DNA of 64,000 bases from JAZKAR01 sp040389065 (GCA_040389065.1 JAZKAR010000003.1:1-64000), one strand, 5' to 3'. Shown: positions 16,543 to 26,460, counted from the stretch's first letter. The notes: generated by a model from the letters alone, not told the origin. Numbers and translations are program-made.

Positions 16543-18915
16543 ATGTTGAAACGGTTCAGTAAATATCGCAAGCCAAGCCATCTTCTTTTATTATTTGCGG
16601 GGTTGATGTCGTTGGTTGGTGCCATCAATTATATGTTTTTGCTGCATTCTCAGAGCCAAATTATTCAGCATGAAGCAATCAAGATGGCAGAGATCGTTGT
16701 TCACCAAGCTTTAGTGTCGCGTAATACCTATACCACTCAGGTGATTGATAAGTTAAAAAAAAGCGACATTGAAAATATGCATGATTTTTTTCAACGCAAA
16801 AGCGAAATTCCCATTCCTGCCGAGTTTCTCCGATTAATGGGAGAAACTATACTAAAAGAAAATAATGGTTTATATGGTTATAGATTTTTAAGTAAATGGA
16901 ATATTCGCGGTAATCAATTTTTAAGCGACAACTTTCAAACGATGGCGTGGCAGCAATTAGAAAAACAAGATAAGAAAGATCCTGTTAAACCAATTGATTG
17001 GCAGCCTGTGTGGGAGTTTGAAACGATTAACGGTATTAAAACATTACGTTATATAAGAGCTGACCCTGCTATGAACCAGCAATGTGTTGGTTGCCATAAT
17101 GCTTTAGAGAAAACCCCTGATATTATTAAATTTAGAAAGCTGAATGATGTGCCATTGGGAAAACGATGGAAACAGCATCAGTTATTAGGTGCGATTGAAG
17201 TTGATATTCCATTGAATTCTGTTGAAAAAATAGTTTCCAAACAAAGCAATGTAACCCTTATTTTTGTATTGCTTACTTCATTATTTGGAATAGCCGTAGC
17301 AGGGTGGGTAGCTATTCATGACATTAATACACTAGAAGAAGCTAAAGATGTTGCTGAGAAATCCACTTTGGCTAAAAGCGCGTTTCTTGCAAATATGAGT
17401 CATGAAATTCGTACCCCTATGAATGCTATGTTAGGGATGATTCAACTTATTCTCTATACCGATATGAGCAAGGAGCAACAAAATTATTTATTGAAAATTC
17501 AATCTGCAGCAAAAGGATTATTGTCAATTCTCAATGATATTTTGGATTACTCTAAGATCGAAGCCGATCGGTTACAGCTAGAAGAGGCTGAATTTAATCT
17601 TGAGGATTTAATCACGGCAATTTCAGAACTCTTTGCGGTGAATATCAGTGAAAAAGAACTAGGGTTTTTTGTGATGATTGCCCCAGATGTGCCGCGTTAT
17701 TTAATTGGTGATTCACTGCGCTTGCGACAAATTTTATCGAACCTAGTAGGCAATGCCATTAAATTTACTTCAACAGGTGAGATTCGCGTCAAAATTGATA
17801 AAGTAAAAATGAGCGAAGACACTGTAACTTTACGTTTTTTTGTACGCGATACGGGCATAGGGTTAAGCAAAGAACAAAGCGATACTTTATTTAGCGCTTT
17901 TGTTCAGGCCGATACTAGTACAACTCGAAAATATGGAGGCACTGGCCTTGGGTTGACAATCTGCAAGCGGCTAGTAGAGATGATGAACGGAGAAATTACG
18001 GTATCCAGCATGTTAGGGGCGGGTAGTACATTTGCATTTACCGCTACTTTTCGGGTTAGCAAAGCAACATCGATAAAAGAAGAAACCGTTAATGTTAATA
18101 CGCAAGAGCCTTCATTAAAACTTGCTATACCTAAGCATGATGGCCGCGTTTTGCTGGTAGAAGATAATGCACTTAATCAATTAGTCGGCAAAGGTTTGTT
18201 GCAGCATGCAGGTTATAACGTGACGATTGCGAACCATGGAGAAGAAGCCATTGAATGTGTGAAAAATGATGATTACGATATGATTTTCATGGATTTACAT
18301 ATGCCTGTTATGGGTGGATTAGAAGCTACACGCCAAATTCGTATGCTAGAAGCAGGAAAAAGCGTGCCTATTATCGCCATGACAGCTGCAGCAATGCCTG
18401 ATGAAATTGAGCTTTGTAAGTTAGCGGGCATGAATGGTCATGTGGCAAAACCAATCGACCCCGATATTTTATTTAAAACGCTGAATCGCTTTTCAATGGA
18501 AATGAACAATCAGCCAGCCGGAGCAACCCAAAAAGCGCTCGTGCAAACGGCACTAGCGGGAGTGTTTGATATTGACGATTTATTTGCTTTATTGGCAACA
18601 GATAATGCCCAACGTGATGCGTTAGTAAATACTATTCAAAAATTGGTAGATGAAGGAAGTACATTATTAAATAGGCCAAAATTGTTATTGGAGTCAAAAG
18701 AGTACGAGGAAGCTGCTCAATGTTTTCATACCTTGCGCGGATCTATCGGGGTTTTGGGAGCAGATCGTTTCAGTGCAGCTGCATTGGCTATAGAAAAAGC
18801 GATCAAAGAAAAAAGATTAGAGGAACTATCTAAATTATTTCAAAATATTGAAGCCGAGTTGGATGTTTTATTAGGGGTTGCAACACAGTGGTTGGAACAG
18901 CAAAAAAAGAATTAG
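16543..18915 (+). CDS. Hybrid histidine kinase with CxxCH (heme c-type) sensor domain, receiver and Hpt
   Basis: 790 residues with BarA-like architecture. TM helix 13-36; extracytoplasmic sensor of about 37-235, which resembles the Tll0287/DUF3365 fold and carries CVGCHN (Cys181, Cys184, His185), a covalent heme c site; TM helix about 238-258. Then HisKA (NMSHEIRTPMNAMLG, His287), HATPase (NLVGNAIKF, GTGLGLTIC), receiver (LLVEDN, acceptor Asp584) and Hpt (CFHTLRGSIGVLG, His729). All phosphorelay residues are present. The heme suggests sensing of redox state, O2 or NO; that is inference. It is followed 66 bp later by the receiver-ATPase gene, probably in the same transcript. Confidence 0.88.
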   Translation: MLKRFSKYRKPSHLLLLFAGLMSLVGAINYMFLLHSQSQIIQHEAIKMAEIVVHQALVSRNTYTTQVIDKLKKSDIENMHDFFQRKSEIPIPAEFLRLMGETILKENNGLYGYRFLSKWNIRGNQFLSDNFQTMAWQQLEKQDKKDPVKPIDWQPVWEFETINGIKTLRYIRADPAMNQQCVGCHNALEKTPDIIKFRKLNDVPLGKRWKQHQLLGAIEVDIPLNSVEKIVSKQSNVTLIFVLLTSLFGIAVAGWVAIHDINTLEEAKDVAEKSTLAKSAFLANMSHEIRTPMNAMLGMIQLILYTDMSKEQQNYLLKIQSAAKGLLSILNDILDYSKIEADRLQLEEAEFNLEDLITAISELFAVNISEKELGFFVMIAPDVPRYLIGDSLRLRQILSNLVGNAIKFTSTGEIRVKIDKVKMSEDTVTLRFFVRDTGIGLSKEQSDTLFSAFVQADTSTTRKYGGTGLGLTICKRLVEMMNGEITVSSMLGAGSTFAFTATFRVSKATSIKEETVNVNTQEPSLKLAIPKHDGRVLLVEDNALNQLVGKGLLQHAGYNVTIANHGEEAIECVKNDDYDMIFMDLHMPVMGGLEATRQIRMLEAGKSVPIIAMTAAAMPDEIELCKLAGMNGHVAKPIDPDILFKTLNRFSMEMNNQPAGATQKALVQTALAGVFDIDDLFALLATDNAQRDALVNTIQKLVDEGSTLLNRPKLLLESKEYEEAAQCFHTLRGSIGVLGADRFSAAALAIEKAIKEKRLEELSKLFQNIEAELDVLLGVATQWLEQQKKN

Positions 18916-18981
18916 AGTTATTTATATAATATTTAAAACATAACTGTTGCAAAAATAACGCTTAAAGGATCACACACTATT

Positions 18982-21207
18982 ATGAAAACCCCTCCTTTTT
19001 CAGGCGGAGAATCGGTTTTAGACCGTGAACATTCTCGGACCAAAAATTATAGTATTTTACTGATTGATGATGACAAGCTTTTGTTGAAACTGTTAAAGAG
19101 CGTACTTGCTCAAGAAAACTATAATATTGTTACGTGTGATGATCCTGTAGCCGCTCTCGATATACTTAAAAGTGCAACGTTTCATCTGATTATCAGTGAT
19201 TATTTAATGCCAAAAATGAATGGTGGAGAGTTACTGAAGCAAACACGCTTGATTCAGCCTGATAGTATGAGGATACTATTAACAGCCAGTGATGATGTTG
19301 ATGCTGTAGTGAGTGCGGTAAGAGCAGGGTCTATTTACAAGTTTATTCTTAAACCCTGGAATGATGAAGATCTACGGGTAAATGTAGCCTTAGCCCTAGA
19401 ACAATACGAGCTTATACAAAAAAATAAAGAGTTACAGCGAGAAAAAACAGAAAGAATTTTAGAAATAGAACATCTTTCTGTCATCAATACCCTTCCTCAA
19501 AGCCCTTTACTTTTGATGCTTAGTAAAAAAAGATTGCTTACGCCTAAGCAGGTTCGCGATTTGGTAACGCTTCAATCCGAGCATAAAGATGCTGATCCTG
19601 CCATTAAGCTTATTATTGAGCGGGGTTGGCTCACACAAAAAGTTATTCATGAAGTTATTGGTCATGAGCTTAAACTGCAACCCACCATTCTTGATGAGTT
19701 TATTGTCGATTTTTCTGTCGCAGCATTAGTTCCTGCCATGCTATGCCAGCACAAACTAATAATTCCTTTGAATGTAATTGGTCGACGGCTTAATTTGGCA
19801 ATGGCTGATCCTTTAGATAGTGAGTTGTTACAGAATTTACGTTTTATAACAGGGCTAGAAATAGTGCCGGTTTTGGCTACTATTGAAGCTATTCAATCTA
19901 AAATTTTAGAAGTTTATAAAATTGATGCTGGTAGCGTAGCCGATATTGAGGCTGCCTTTGGTGCGCCTGATCCCTATGAAGGGATTGAAATTGTAATTGA
20001 TGAAGGTCGCACAGATATTAGTTTTGAAGAGTCTTTACAGGGCGATGAACCGCCTGCTATTCGTTTTGTGAATGCTATCTTATTAGAAGCGCTCCGACTG
20101 AATGCTTCTGATATTCATATTCAGCCTGGAACTAAAAATATTAGTGTACGCCTAAGAGTTGATGGCATATTAATCGATAGAATTCAGATTCCCTACGGTA
20201 TTTATCACTCGATTGTGTCGCGTATTAAGATTATGGCTGAACTAGATATTTCTGAGCGGCGGCGGCCGCAAGATGGAAGAATTACCGTTAAAACCTTAAA
20301 ACGCATTGTAGACTTAAGAATCTCCACATTACCGACCTTGAATGGAGAAACGATAGTTATACGGATATTAGACCGAAATTCAACCGTATTAAGTTTTGAT
20401 GCGCTTGGTTTTGGAGCCACTGAGCTTGCAAGAATTCGTTATGCAAGCGATAAGCCGCAAGGCATCATACTTGCTACTGGCCCAACAGGCAGCGGCAAAA
20501 CGACCACGCTGTATAGTTTGCTTCAACATGGTGCAACGCCTGATAAAAATTATATTACGATTGAAGACCCCATTGAATATTACATGGCTATTGCTGGGCA
20601 AGTACTGGTGCGTGAAAAAATCGGGCTAACGTTTCCTTTAATTCTTCGTTCTATTTTGAGGCAAGACCCCGATGTTATTTTGATTGGGGAAATTCGTGAT
20701 TTAGAAACGGCTGAGGTTGCTTTCCATGCCGCCCTAACGGGGCACCAAGTATATTCAACCTTGCACTCCAACTCAGCGTTTGCAACGCTTTCTCGCCTGT
20801 TTGATCTCGGGCTTAAACCGCTTGTTATAGCATCAGCGCTTGAAGCGGTTGTTGCTCAACGTCTGGTACGGCGCATCTGTAATCATTGTTGCATAACAGT
20901 AGCTCCTAACCCTGAGTTACTTGATCGCTTGGGGGGGGAGTTCACATTAAGCATCGACTCGGTTAAAAAAGGAACAGGCTGTAACCTATGTTTTAATTCT
21001 GGCTATAAAGGAAGAATAGGGCTATATGAGGTGCTGTTACTAGATGAACATCTGCGATTTTTAATTGGTAACCAAATACCTATTATTGATTTAATTACGT
21101 ATGCAAGAAGCAAAGGGTTTATTAGCTTGCGCGAAGATGCTTTTTCGAAGGTGAAACAAGGAATTACAACATTAGAAGAAGTGTTTCGAGTGCTTGGCCC
21201 AGCTTAA
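18982..21207 (+). CDS. Receiver domain fused to a GspE/PilB-type secretion or pilus ATPase
   Basis: 741 residues. A CheY-like receiver lies at 22-140 (LLIDDDK, acceptor Asp73 in IISDYLMPKMNG, Lys124 in ILKPWNDED, a signature shared with RpfG-like regulators). An MshEN-like domain spans about 160-310. A T2SS E/PilB ATPase spans about 340-735: Walker A GPTGSGKTTT near 500, Asp box, Walker B DPDVILIGEIRD, His box STLHSNSA, and the four-Cys zinc motif CxxC at 633/636 and CxxC at 667/670. All ATPase motifs are intact. Such ATPases drive assembly of type IV pili or type II secretion pseudopili, but no gspF/pilC, pilin or secretin gene is nearby. Phosphorylation probably gates the motor. Confidence 0.88.
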   Translation: MKTPPFSGGESVLDREHSRTKNYSILLIDDDKLLLKLLKSVLAQENYNIVTCDDPVAALDILKSATFHLIISDYLMPKMNGGELLKQTRLIQPDSMRILLTASDDVDAVVSAVRAGSIYKFILKPWNDEDLRVNVALALEQYELIQKNKELQREKTERILEIEHLSVINTLPQSPLLLMLSKKRLLTPKQVRDLVTLQSEHKDADPAIKLIIERGWLTQKVIHEVIGHELKLQPTILDEFIVDFSVAALVPAMLCQHKLIIPLNVIGRRLNLAMADPLDSELLQNLRFITGLEIVPVLATIEAIQSKILEVYKIDAGSVADIEAAFGAPDPYEGIEIVIDEGRTDISFEESLQGDEPPAIRFVNAILLEALRLNASDIHIQPGTKNISVRLRVDGILIDRIQIPYGIYHSIVSRIKIMAELDISERRRPQDGRITVKTLKRIVDLRISTLPTLNGETIVIRILDRNSTVLSFDALGFGATELARIRYASDKPQGIILATGPTGSGKTTTLYSLLQHGATPDKNYITIEDPIEYYMAIAGQVLVREKIGLTFPLILRSILRQDPDVILIGEIRDLETAEVAFHAALTGHQVYSTLHSNSAFATLSRLFDLGLKPLVIASALEAVVAQRLVRRICNHCCITVAPNPELLDRLGGEFTLSIDSVKKGTGCNLCFNSGYKGRIGLYEVLLLDEHLRFLIGNQIPIIDLITYARSKGFISLREDAFSKVKQGITTLEEVFRVLGPA

Positions 21208-21283
21208 GATGGCAGAAGGCGATATGGTTCCTGACGCTAATGGTTAAGGTGCCTTTTTCATTTTTATGAAAAGAGAGTTCTAT

Positions 21284-22234
21284 TTAACCTCCTGCAAGAG
21301 TTCTATATAAAATCATTACCAATGGCACATAAAAAAGCGCGAAAAGCGTAGAAAGAAACACTAATGTACTTGCTCTTTCTGGCTGAACATTAAGCTGCAT
21401 AGCATAGGGAATAGCATTTGCTGGTAATGGCACTGCCGCAACCAGTAAGATCATTTGGTGAATGCCTGGTGTGAAAAGATGCAAAAAAGCAAGGTCACAC
21501 GCTATCAGTGCCAATGCGAATAAAGGCCATAAAATAAATTTAAGCGAAAAAACGACTGTAATTAATTTACTTTCAAGGCTAAATTTTTCAACTCGTGATA
21601 AACCAAGCCCAATCATTAATGCGCCTAGAATAATGTAGCACCCACGAAAGTCACGAATAATATCTTTTGAAAAATTGGGCAAATGCCAGCCCAAGGCACT
21701 CAGTGTCACACCGAGAATAAAGGCATAACCAGTGGGTAATTTTGCAAGTTTTTTTAAACTATCACGTGCCGTGAAGTTGCCTCGTGCTACAAGGTAATAG
21801 CCAAAGGAGTTTTCAAATAAGGTGAAGCCAATGATGGTCATCATAAAGAGGCCTAGCGAGCTAGGCGAAAATAAAATAAGCGCAACGGGTACGCCAAAAT
21901 AACCTGTGTTCCCACCACTGCACGCGTAAGAAAATAAATTGGCTCTATTATCGTGCCAGATTTTTTTAAACACGAAAAAAGCTATAACTGCCACAACGCT
22001 ACAGCCTAAAAAAGCGACTAAGGGCAGCCACAGGTAATTTATCTGAAATTCCATATTGGCAAGGCTAGCTGCCACTACAATGGGTGCAATGAAATAAATT
22101 TGAAGAAAAGCGAGTGGCTCTGCGGCTTTACGATGGAGGCGCCCATAAAGAAAGCCTATTGCCATCACACCATACAGCGGTAGCATTTTGATAAGAATAT
22201 TATTGAACAGCGGCAAGATAGCCAAATCAATCAT
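21284..22234 (-). CDS. AEC family (auxin efflux carrier-like) transporter
   Basis: 316 residues with about ten hydrophobic helices in two five-helix halves. The middle region GGNTGYFGVPVALILF and the C-terminal LVAAVPLPANAIPYAMQL are the conserved AEC/PIN signatures. In bacteria these carry small organic acids such as malonate or malate, or are uncharacterised. It is located in the inner membrane and convergent to the receiver-ATPase gene, with no operon partner visible. Confidence 0.85.
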   Translation of the reverse strand: MIDLAILPLFNNILIKMLPLYGVMAIGFLYGRLHRKAAEPLAFLQIYFIAPIVVAASLANMEFQINYLWLPLVAFLGCSVVAVIAFFVFKKIWHDNRANLFSYACSGGNTGYFGVPVALILFSPSSLGLFMMTIIGFTLFENSFGYYLVARGNFTARDSLKKLAKLPTGYAFILGVTLSALGWHLPNFSKDIIRDFRGCYIILGALMIGLGLSRVEKFSLESKLITVVFSLKFILWPLFALALIACDLAFLHLFTPGIHQMILLVAAVPLPANAIPYAMQLNVQPERASTLVFLSTLFALFYVPLVMILYRTLAGG

Positions 22235-22411
22235 GAATAATCTGCTCTAGAATTTGCAACTAAAAAAAGAAAATGGCGGCGATGACTAAGCTATACATTG
22301 GCGTGCAAGGCAATTAATATTCTAAGCCAGCTCAAAAGTATAGCGTTGAGTTAGTCTTTTCACAACTCAATAAATAGCTTATCTAGTATGTGACTTCAAT
22401 TCACAAGTACT

Positions 22412-24421
22412 TCAATTTTTACTTAAATAAGGGCGGGCCTGAACTAACCAAAATTGATCGCGCCCTAGTGCATTTTTTTCTAATACCCATTCAATATCTA
22501 AAGTAGGATAATCGGGGAATAATGCTTGAACCTGTTTTGCTAAATCTCCTAATTGTTTAGCACGGCTTTCATTGATAATCGCTTCGGTTTTGGGTACGTT
22601 TATTTCTTTAATTCCACCAGCTTTATCAAAAACTAGCATGGTTGATTCATCGCTTCGGCTAATGACGCGAGTCCCTTGATTTGTTGTGTCGTACAAAATT
22701 TGTTCAGCAATTTTTTGCCCTTCAACAACGCGCATTCCTAAGCCCCATTTTGCATTGATGGTATACGTTTCGGGTTGGTGGCTCCAAATATCGGTTGTTA
22801 ATAGCACGCCAGCAGCGCTAGCATTTATACCGACTTGAATCAAAACGCCTGCATATACCTGCGTATGAGGTATACCAAAATATTCACGCTCATCAACCGC
22901 TCGTTTATTCCATAGCGATGCCCATACCTGTTTAATAGCCTCTTCTAATTTTGGTAGTGATTTAATATTAGGTACGGTATCGTATAAGCCAGCGCCATTA
23001 AAACGTGCTAAATCTTCTGCATTGGTACTACTGCGTGCAAAAACTGGAGCATTTTCTAAGGTGCTTTTCCATCGCTGATCAATCATGGATAGTACTTTCG
23101 CATCGATAGGCGCCTGGCGAATAGCGCTTTGCAAATCAAGTAATTTAGATTTTCTCCATGTTGGATCTTTAAAATTTGGATCATTTAAAAGTGCTTCTAG
23201 TTTTTTATCTAAACCATTGGTATGCATATGGAGCTGATAGTAATAAAAAGGAATGCCAAACCCTTGAGGAACGGGTAAACCAGCCTGTTTCATTTCTCCT
23301 AAATGAACGGTTTTGGCTCCAAAATGACCTACATCTTTCAGCCGAATTTCATTTAAGGTATCAAGCGTTTTATAATGCACATCAGATTTAGCTAGGCTAA
23401 CGTGTTTTTTTTCTTGCTCGCTACGCTGACTGTTTAAAGTTTCTTCTTCACTAGCTTTTACTAACGTTAGTTTCTGTTCATTCACTTCTAATTTAACCCA
23501 TTGCCCATTTAAATGAGAAAAATCTTGAACTGCTGTTTTAAGTGTTGCATTAGGTATATTCCATGCTCTTGCACGTAAATTAACATGCGATAAGGGCGTT
23601 GAAAATTGAGTGGTAATAATGCCGCTTACAGGTGAAATATCAGGGTAGCTCTGTTGTAAGATAACAATTTCGTTAGGGTTAAATTGTAAATCTTCTAAAT
23701 GTGTTGATGAAGGAACGATTGTTAATTTTCCTATTGCTTTTCCAGTATTAAACGCTTGAAAAGGCATGCTCTTATAAAGTTGTTTGTTTTTAATAACAGT
23801 AATACGCTTTTTATTAAGTTGTAATGCTACGCGTTCTTGGTAAGAAGAGTCGGGCCTGAATTTTAAAGAAGCAATTTTAAAATGTTGTTTAAGGTGTTCT
23901 GCAACGTCATTTATTTGTTGCGCTTGAATTTTATCGCCTTCCCAAAAAGAAAATGCCCATTCATTCATATTAGGATAATGGGTAATATAACCTAAAATAA
24001 AATCAGGTTTTTGAGTGCTATAATTGCGATTAAATGATTTTATATTTTCCGCATTATAAGGAAGTTTTAATAAATAACCTAAAACAAAATCTTTATGTAA
24101 TGTGAATACATTTGCATCAATAAAATAAACGTTATTATTTTTAATATTGATAACAAATTTACTCATTTCCGCATCACGTATCGGTGTAGAAAGTTGCGCC
24201 CACGTTTGAAGCGTATTAATCTCAGATTGCCATACGCGCTGCCCTTTTTTTATATCATGATTAATATCGGTAGGGTAGGGCTTATAGCCTACTCGATTAG
24301 CCTCTGGCTTTTGCATAAGTGCCAGTTGTGTTGATTGATCGTTTGAAAAATCAAAAGCATAGGTAGTATTAACGCTTGATAGCGTCATTATAGTTAATAT
24401 TATTACTAGTGATATTTTCAT
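22412..24421 (-). CDS. Exported PEP-synthase/PPDK-like protein
   Basis: 669 residues. It begins with a Sec signal peptide (MKISLVIILTIMTLSSVN, cut after TYA). Residues 35-220 are of unknown fold. Residues 225-300 contain a PEP-utilising swivelling domain with the phospho-carrier His279 in STPLSHVNLRARAW. Residues 355-668 are a PEP synthase-type ATP-grasp domain (FGAKTVHLGEM, FARSSTNAEDLARFNGAGLYDT, WGLG, and the closing DIEWVL...QARPYL). The domain order is swivel then ATP-grasp, and the C-terminal PEP/pyruvate barrel is missing. An ATP-using fold outside the cytoplasm is puzzling. A short convergent gap separates it from the HD-GYP gene beyond. Confidence 0.75.
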   Translation of the reverse strand: MKISLVIILTIMTLSSVNTTYAFDFSNDQSTQLALMQKPEANRVGYKPYPTDINHDIKKGQRVWQSEINTLQTWAQLSTPIRDAEMSKFVINIKNNNVYFIDANVFTLHKDFVLGYLLKLPYNAENIKSFNRNYSTQKPDFILGYITHYPNMNEWAFSFWEGDKIQAQQINDVAEHLKQHFKIASLKFRPDSSYQERVALQLNKKRITVIKNKQLYKSMPFQAFNTGKAIGKLTIVPSSTHLEDLQFNPNEIVILQQSYPDISPVSGIITTQFSTPLSHVNLRARAWNIPNATLKTAVQDFSHLNGQWVKLEVNEQKLTLVKASEEETLNSQRSEQEKKHVSLAKSDVHYKTLDTLNEIRLKDVGHFGAKTVHLGEMKQAGLPVPQGFGIPFYYYQLHMHTNGLDKKLEALLNDPNFKDPTWRKSKLLDLQSAIRQAPIDAKVLSMIDQRWKSTLENAPVFARSSTNAEDLARFNGAGLYDTVPNIKSLPKLEEAIKQVWASLWNKRAVDEREYFGIPHTQVYAGVLIQVGINASAAGVLLTTDIWSHQPETYTINAKWGLGMRVVEGQKIAEQILYDTTNQGTRVISRSDESTMLVFDKAGGIKEINVPKTEAIINESRAKQLGDLAKQVQALFPDYPTLDIEWVLEKNALGRDQFWLVQARPYLSKN

Positions 24422-24615
24422 CGTTTAATTGGCTTTTAAATAAGTTTAAAAATTACCTGGTTGTATTATAACGTTATTAAAAAAGTGTAAACTAATAATC
24501 AATATTAGCTATATGAAAATAATATTTTTTATAGTTTTATCATGCATTGTTTAGTAGTGTCTACAATGAAAAAATTAATGATAATATGATAGGAATTATT
24601 GCATAATGATAAGTA

Positions 24616-24732
24616 TAGAAGTTACGCAGTTGGCTCTCTCTGCGTGGGATGCCCCGCGTGTTGGCAACTTGCCGTACTACTTGTACTGTCTGCGCTGCCT
24701 TGCCTTGATAGCGCTCAACTGCGTAACTCCTA
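24616..24732. repeat. Palindromic intergenic repeat, full copy
   Basis: 117 bp, starting AGAAGTTACGCAGTTG and ending CAACTGCGTAACTCCTA, with the core tracts TGGGATGCCCCGCG and GTACTACTTGTACTGTCTGC shared with other copies. It lies between two same-strand genes. Translating it gives short spurious frames. Confidence 0.85.
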
Positions 24733-24753
24733 AAGTAAATAAATGCGCAAGAT

Positions 24754-26379
24754 TTATTCACGTAATAATGCACTTTCATCCACTGCATCAATTTGAGCAG
24801 GTTCCATAAAACGTTTAGCGTATTCCAAATATACTTGTTGTCGAACAAATACATCAAAAAGATCAGGATCAATATGATTTCGATCTCGAAAGCCTGCGAG
24901 AATCTCTAGTGCTTCACTCAGCGTTTTTCCTGTTTTATAGGGGCGATCGCGTGCTGTCAGTGCTTCAAAAATATCAGCAATTGCCATCATGCGTGCTTGT
25001 AAAGACATTTGGTCACCTGTTAGACCGCGCGGATACCCCTTGCCATCCATACGTTCATGATGCCCACATGCATATTCAGGTACATTTTTAAGATGTTTGG
25101 GCCACGGTAACGACTCAAGCATTTTAATGGTAACGACAATATGGTTGTTAATGATTTGCCGTTCTTCAGTATTTAATGTGCCGGCACGAATCGTTAGATT
25201 AGAAATTTCTTCCTGATCAAGAAGGTCGCGTTCAACATTATCAGGGCCAACCCAACGATAGCATGCAATAGTAATGACACGTTGTTGATCTTCAGGGAGC
25301 ATACTTTCAACACCGAAATTAATACGCCGTAGAAAATTTCTGTCATCTTCAAGGCGTGCTAATTCTTGCTGCAATCTGTGATCGATTTCTTCCTCGCGTA
25401 GCGGGTTATGAGCATGACTAGATTCATATTTTTCTTTGAGTGTGCGAATCTGCGCATCACGCTTGAGTACTTCAAAACGGGTATCTACCGTTTGTATACG
25501 ATCATAAATAGTCTGTAGTTTGGTTGCTTTTTCTACCACATGAACAGGCATCGCTATTTTGCCGCAATCGTGCAGTAATCCTGCAATCCATAATTCTTTA
25601 CGATCTCTTTCAGTCATCACAAAATCGGCAAACGGCCCTGTATCGGTTGCATGTGTTGCTTCGGCAAGCATCATAGTTAATACAGGTACATGTTCGCAGT
25701 GCCGGCCAGTATTAGGCGATTTTTCGTCGATTCCTATATTAATTAAATTAATAAAAGACTCGAACAAGTTTTCAAGCCTGAAAATTAATTCTTGTCGCGT
25801 AATGGCAATCGCGGCTTGCGAAGCCAGCGCCTCAATAAAGCGCTGATCAGTGACAGAAAATTCGTGGGCCATTCCTGTTGAAGGGTCTTGAGCGTTAATT
25901 AATTGTAATACGCCAATTAGCTCGCCTTCATGATCACGCATAGGTACAGCCAGAATAGAACGGGAAAAATAATAATGTTGTTCATCAAATTGGCGCATAC
26001 CCGAAAAATTGAACGTTTCACATTCATACACATTGGGGATATTTACCGATTGGCCCGTATGGGCAGCATAGGCAGCGACTGCACGCAGGTTATTTTCGCC
26101 ATTTTGATCATATAAAGGAATATTGGGGATGTTAATAGCATGCCCGCTGGAACCGCCTTGAAAAATGCCCAGTGAATCATTCATTAATATATCAAAATAC
26201 AAACTTTTCTTATCTGCGCTCACCCGATAGAGCGTGCCTCCATCGGCATACGTAATATTTTTTGCTACTTCTAAAATTTTTTCGAGCAGCCGTGGGATAT
26301 TATTCATGTTACAAAGTTCTACGCTAAGACCAGTGAGTTGCTCTAGCCTGAGAGCAATTTCAGTGCGATTAAGATCCAT
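24754..26379 (-). CDS. GAF-HD-GYP phosphodiesterase (c-di-GMP hydrolase)
   Basis: 541 residues. A GAF domain at about 15-200 (NITYADGGTLYRV, AVPMRDHEGELIGVLQLINA, QAAIAI) is followed by a helix and an HD-GYP domain. Metal ligands include His270-Asp271 in LLHDCGKIAMP and CGHHERMDGKGYPRGL, with Gly448-Tyr449-Pro450, and further ADIFEALTARDRPYK. HD-GYP proteins open c-di-GMP to pGpG or GMP; the complete motif suggests an active enzyme controlled by a small molecule bound in GAF. It lies within the signalling region, so it may act on the same surface machinery as the receiver-ATPase. Confidence 0.88.
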   Translation of the reverse strand: MDLNRTEIALRLEQLTGLSVELCNMNNIPRLLEKILEVAKNITYADGGTLYRVSADKKSLYFDILMNDSLGIFQGGSSGHAINIPNIPLYDQNGENNLRAVAAYAAHTGQSVNIPNVYECETFNFSGMRQFDEQHYYFSRSILAVPMRDHEGELIGVLQLINAQDPSTGMAHEFSVTDQRFIEALASQAAIAITRQELIFRLENLFESFINLINIGIDEKSPNTGRHCEHVPVLTMMLAEATHATDTGPFADFVMTERDRKELWIAGLLHDCGKIAMPVHVVEKATKLQTIYDRIQTVDTRFEVLKRDAQIRTLKEKYESSHAHNPLREEEIDHRLQQELARLEDDRNFLRRINFGVESMLPEDQQRVITIACYRWVGPDNVERDLLDQEEISNLTIRAGTLNTEERQIINNHIVVTIKMLESLPWPKHLKNVPEYACGHHERMDGKGYPRGLTGDQMSLQARMMAIADIFEALTARDRPYKTGKTLSEALEILAGFRDRNHIDPDLFDVFVRQQVYLEYAKRFMEPAQIDAVDESALLRE

Positions 26380-26392
26380 AAAACCTATACCT

Positions 26393-26460
26393 TTAGAGGT
26401 TACTCAGTTGAGCTATATCAAGACATGGCAACGTAGACAGTACACATAGTACGACAGTAC
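26393..26460. repeat. Palindromic intergenic repeat, truncated copy
   Basis: Begins TTAGAGGTTACTCAGTTG and contains the core AGACATGGCAACGTAGACAG and ACATAGTACG, but the right end is missing. A 6-bp hairpin (26472-26487) follows. The rest of the space up to 26680 shows nothing else. It sits just upstream of the HD-GYP start and may touch its promoter. Confidence 0.7.

Noticed and set aside
24606..24809. Reading frames on both strands across the palindromic repeats (also near 46725-46970)
   Set aside because: They are translations of the repeat itself (the same NLPYYLYCLRC-type string recurs at different copies) and have no ribosome site.
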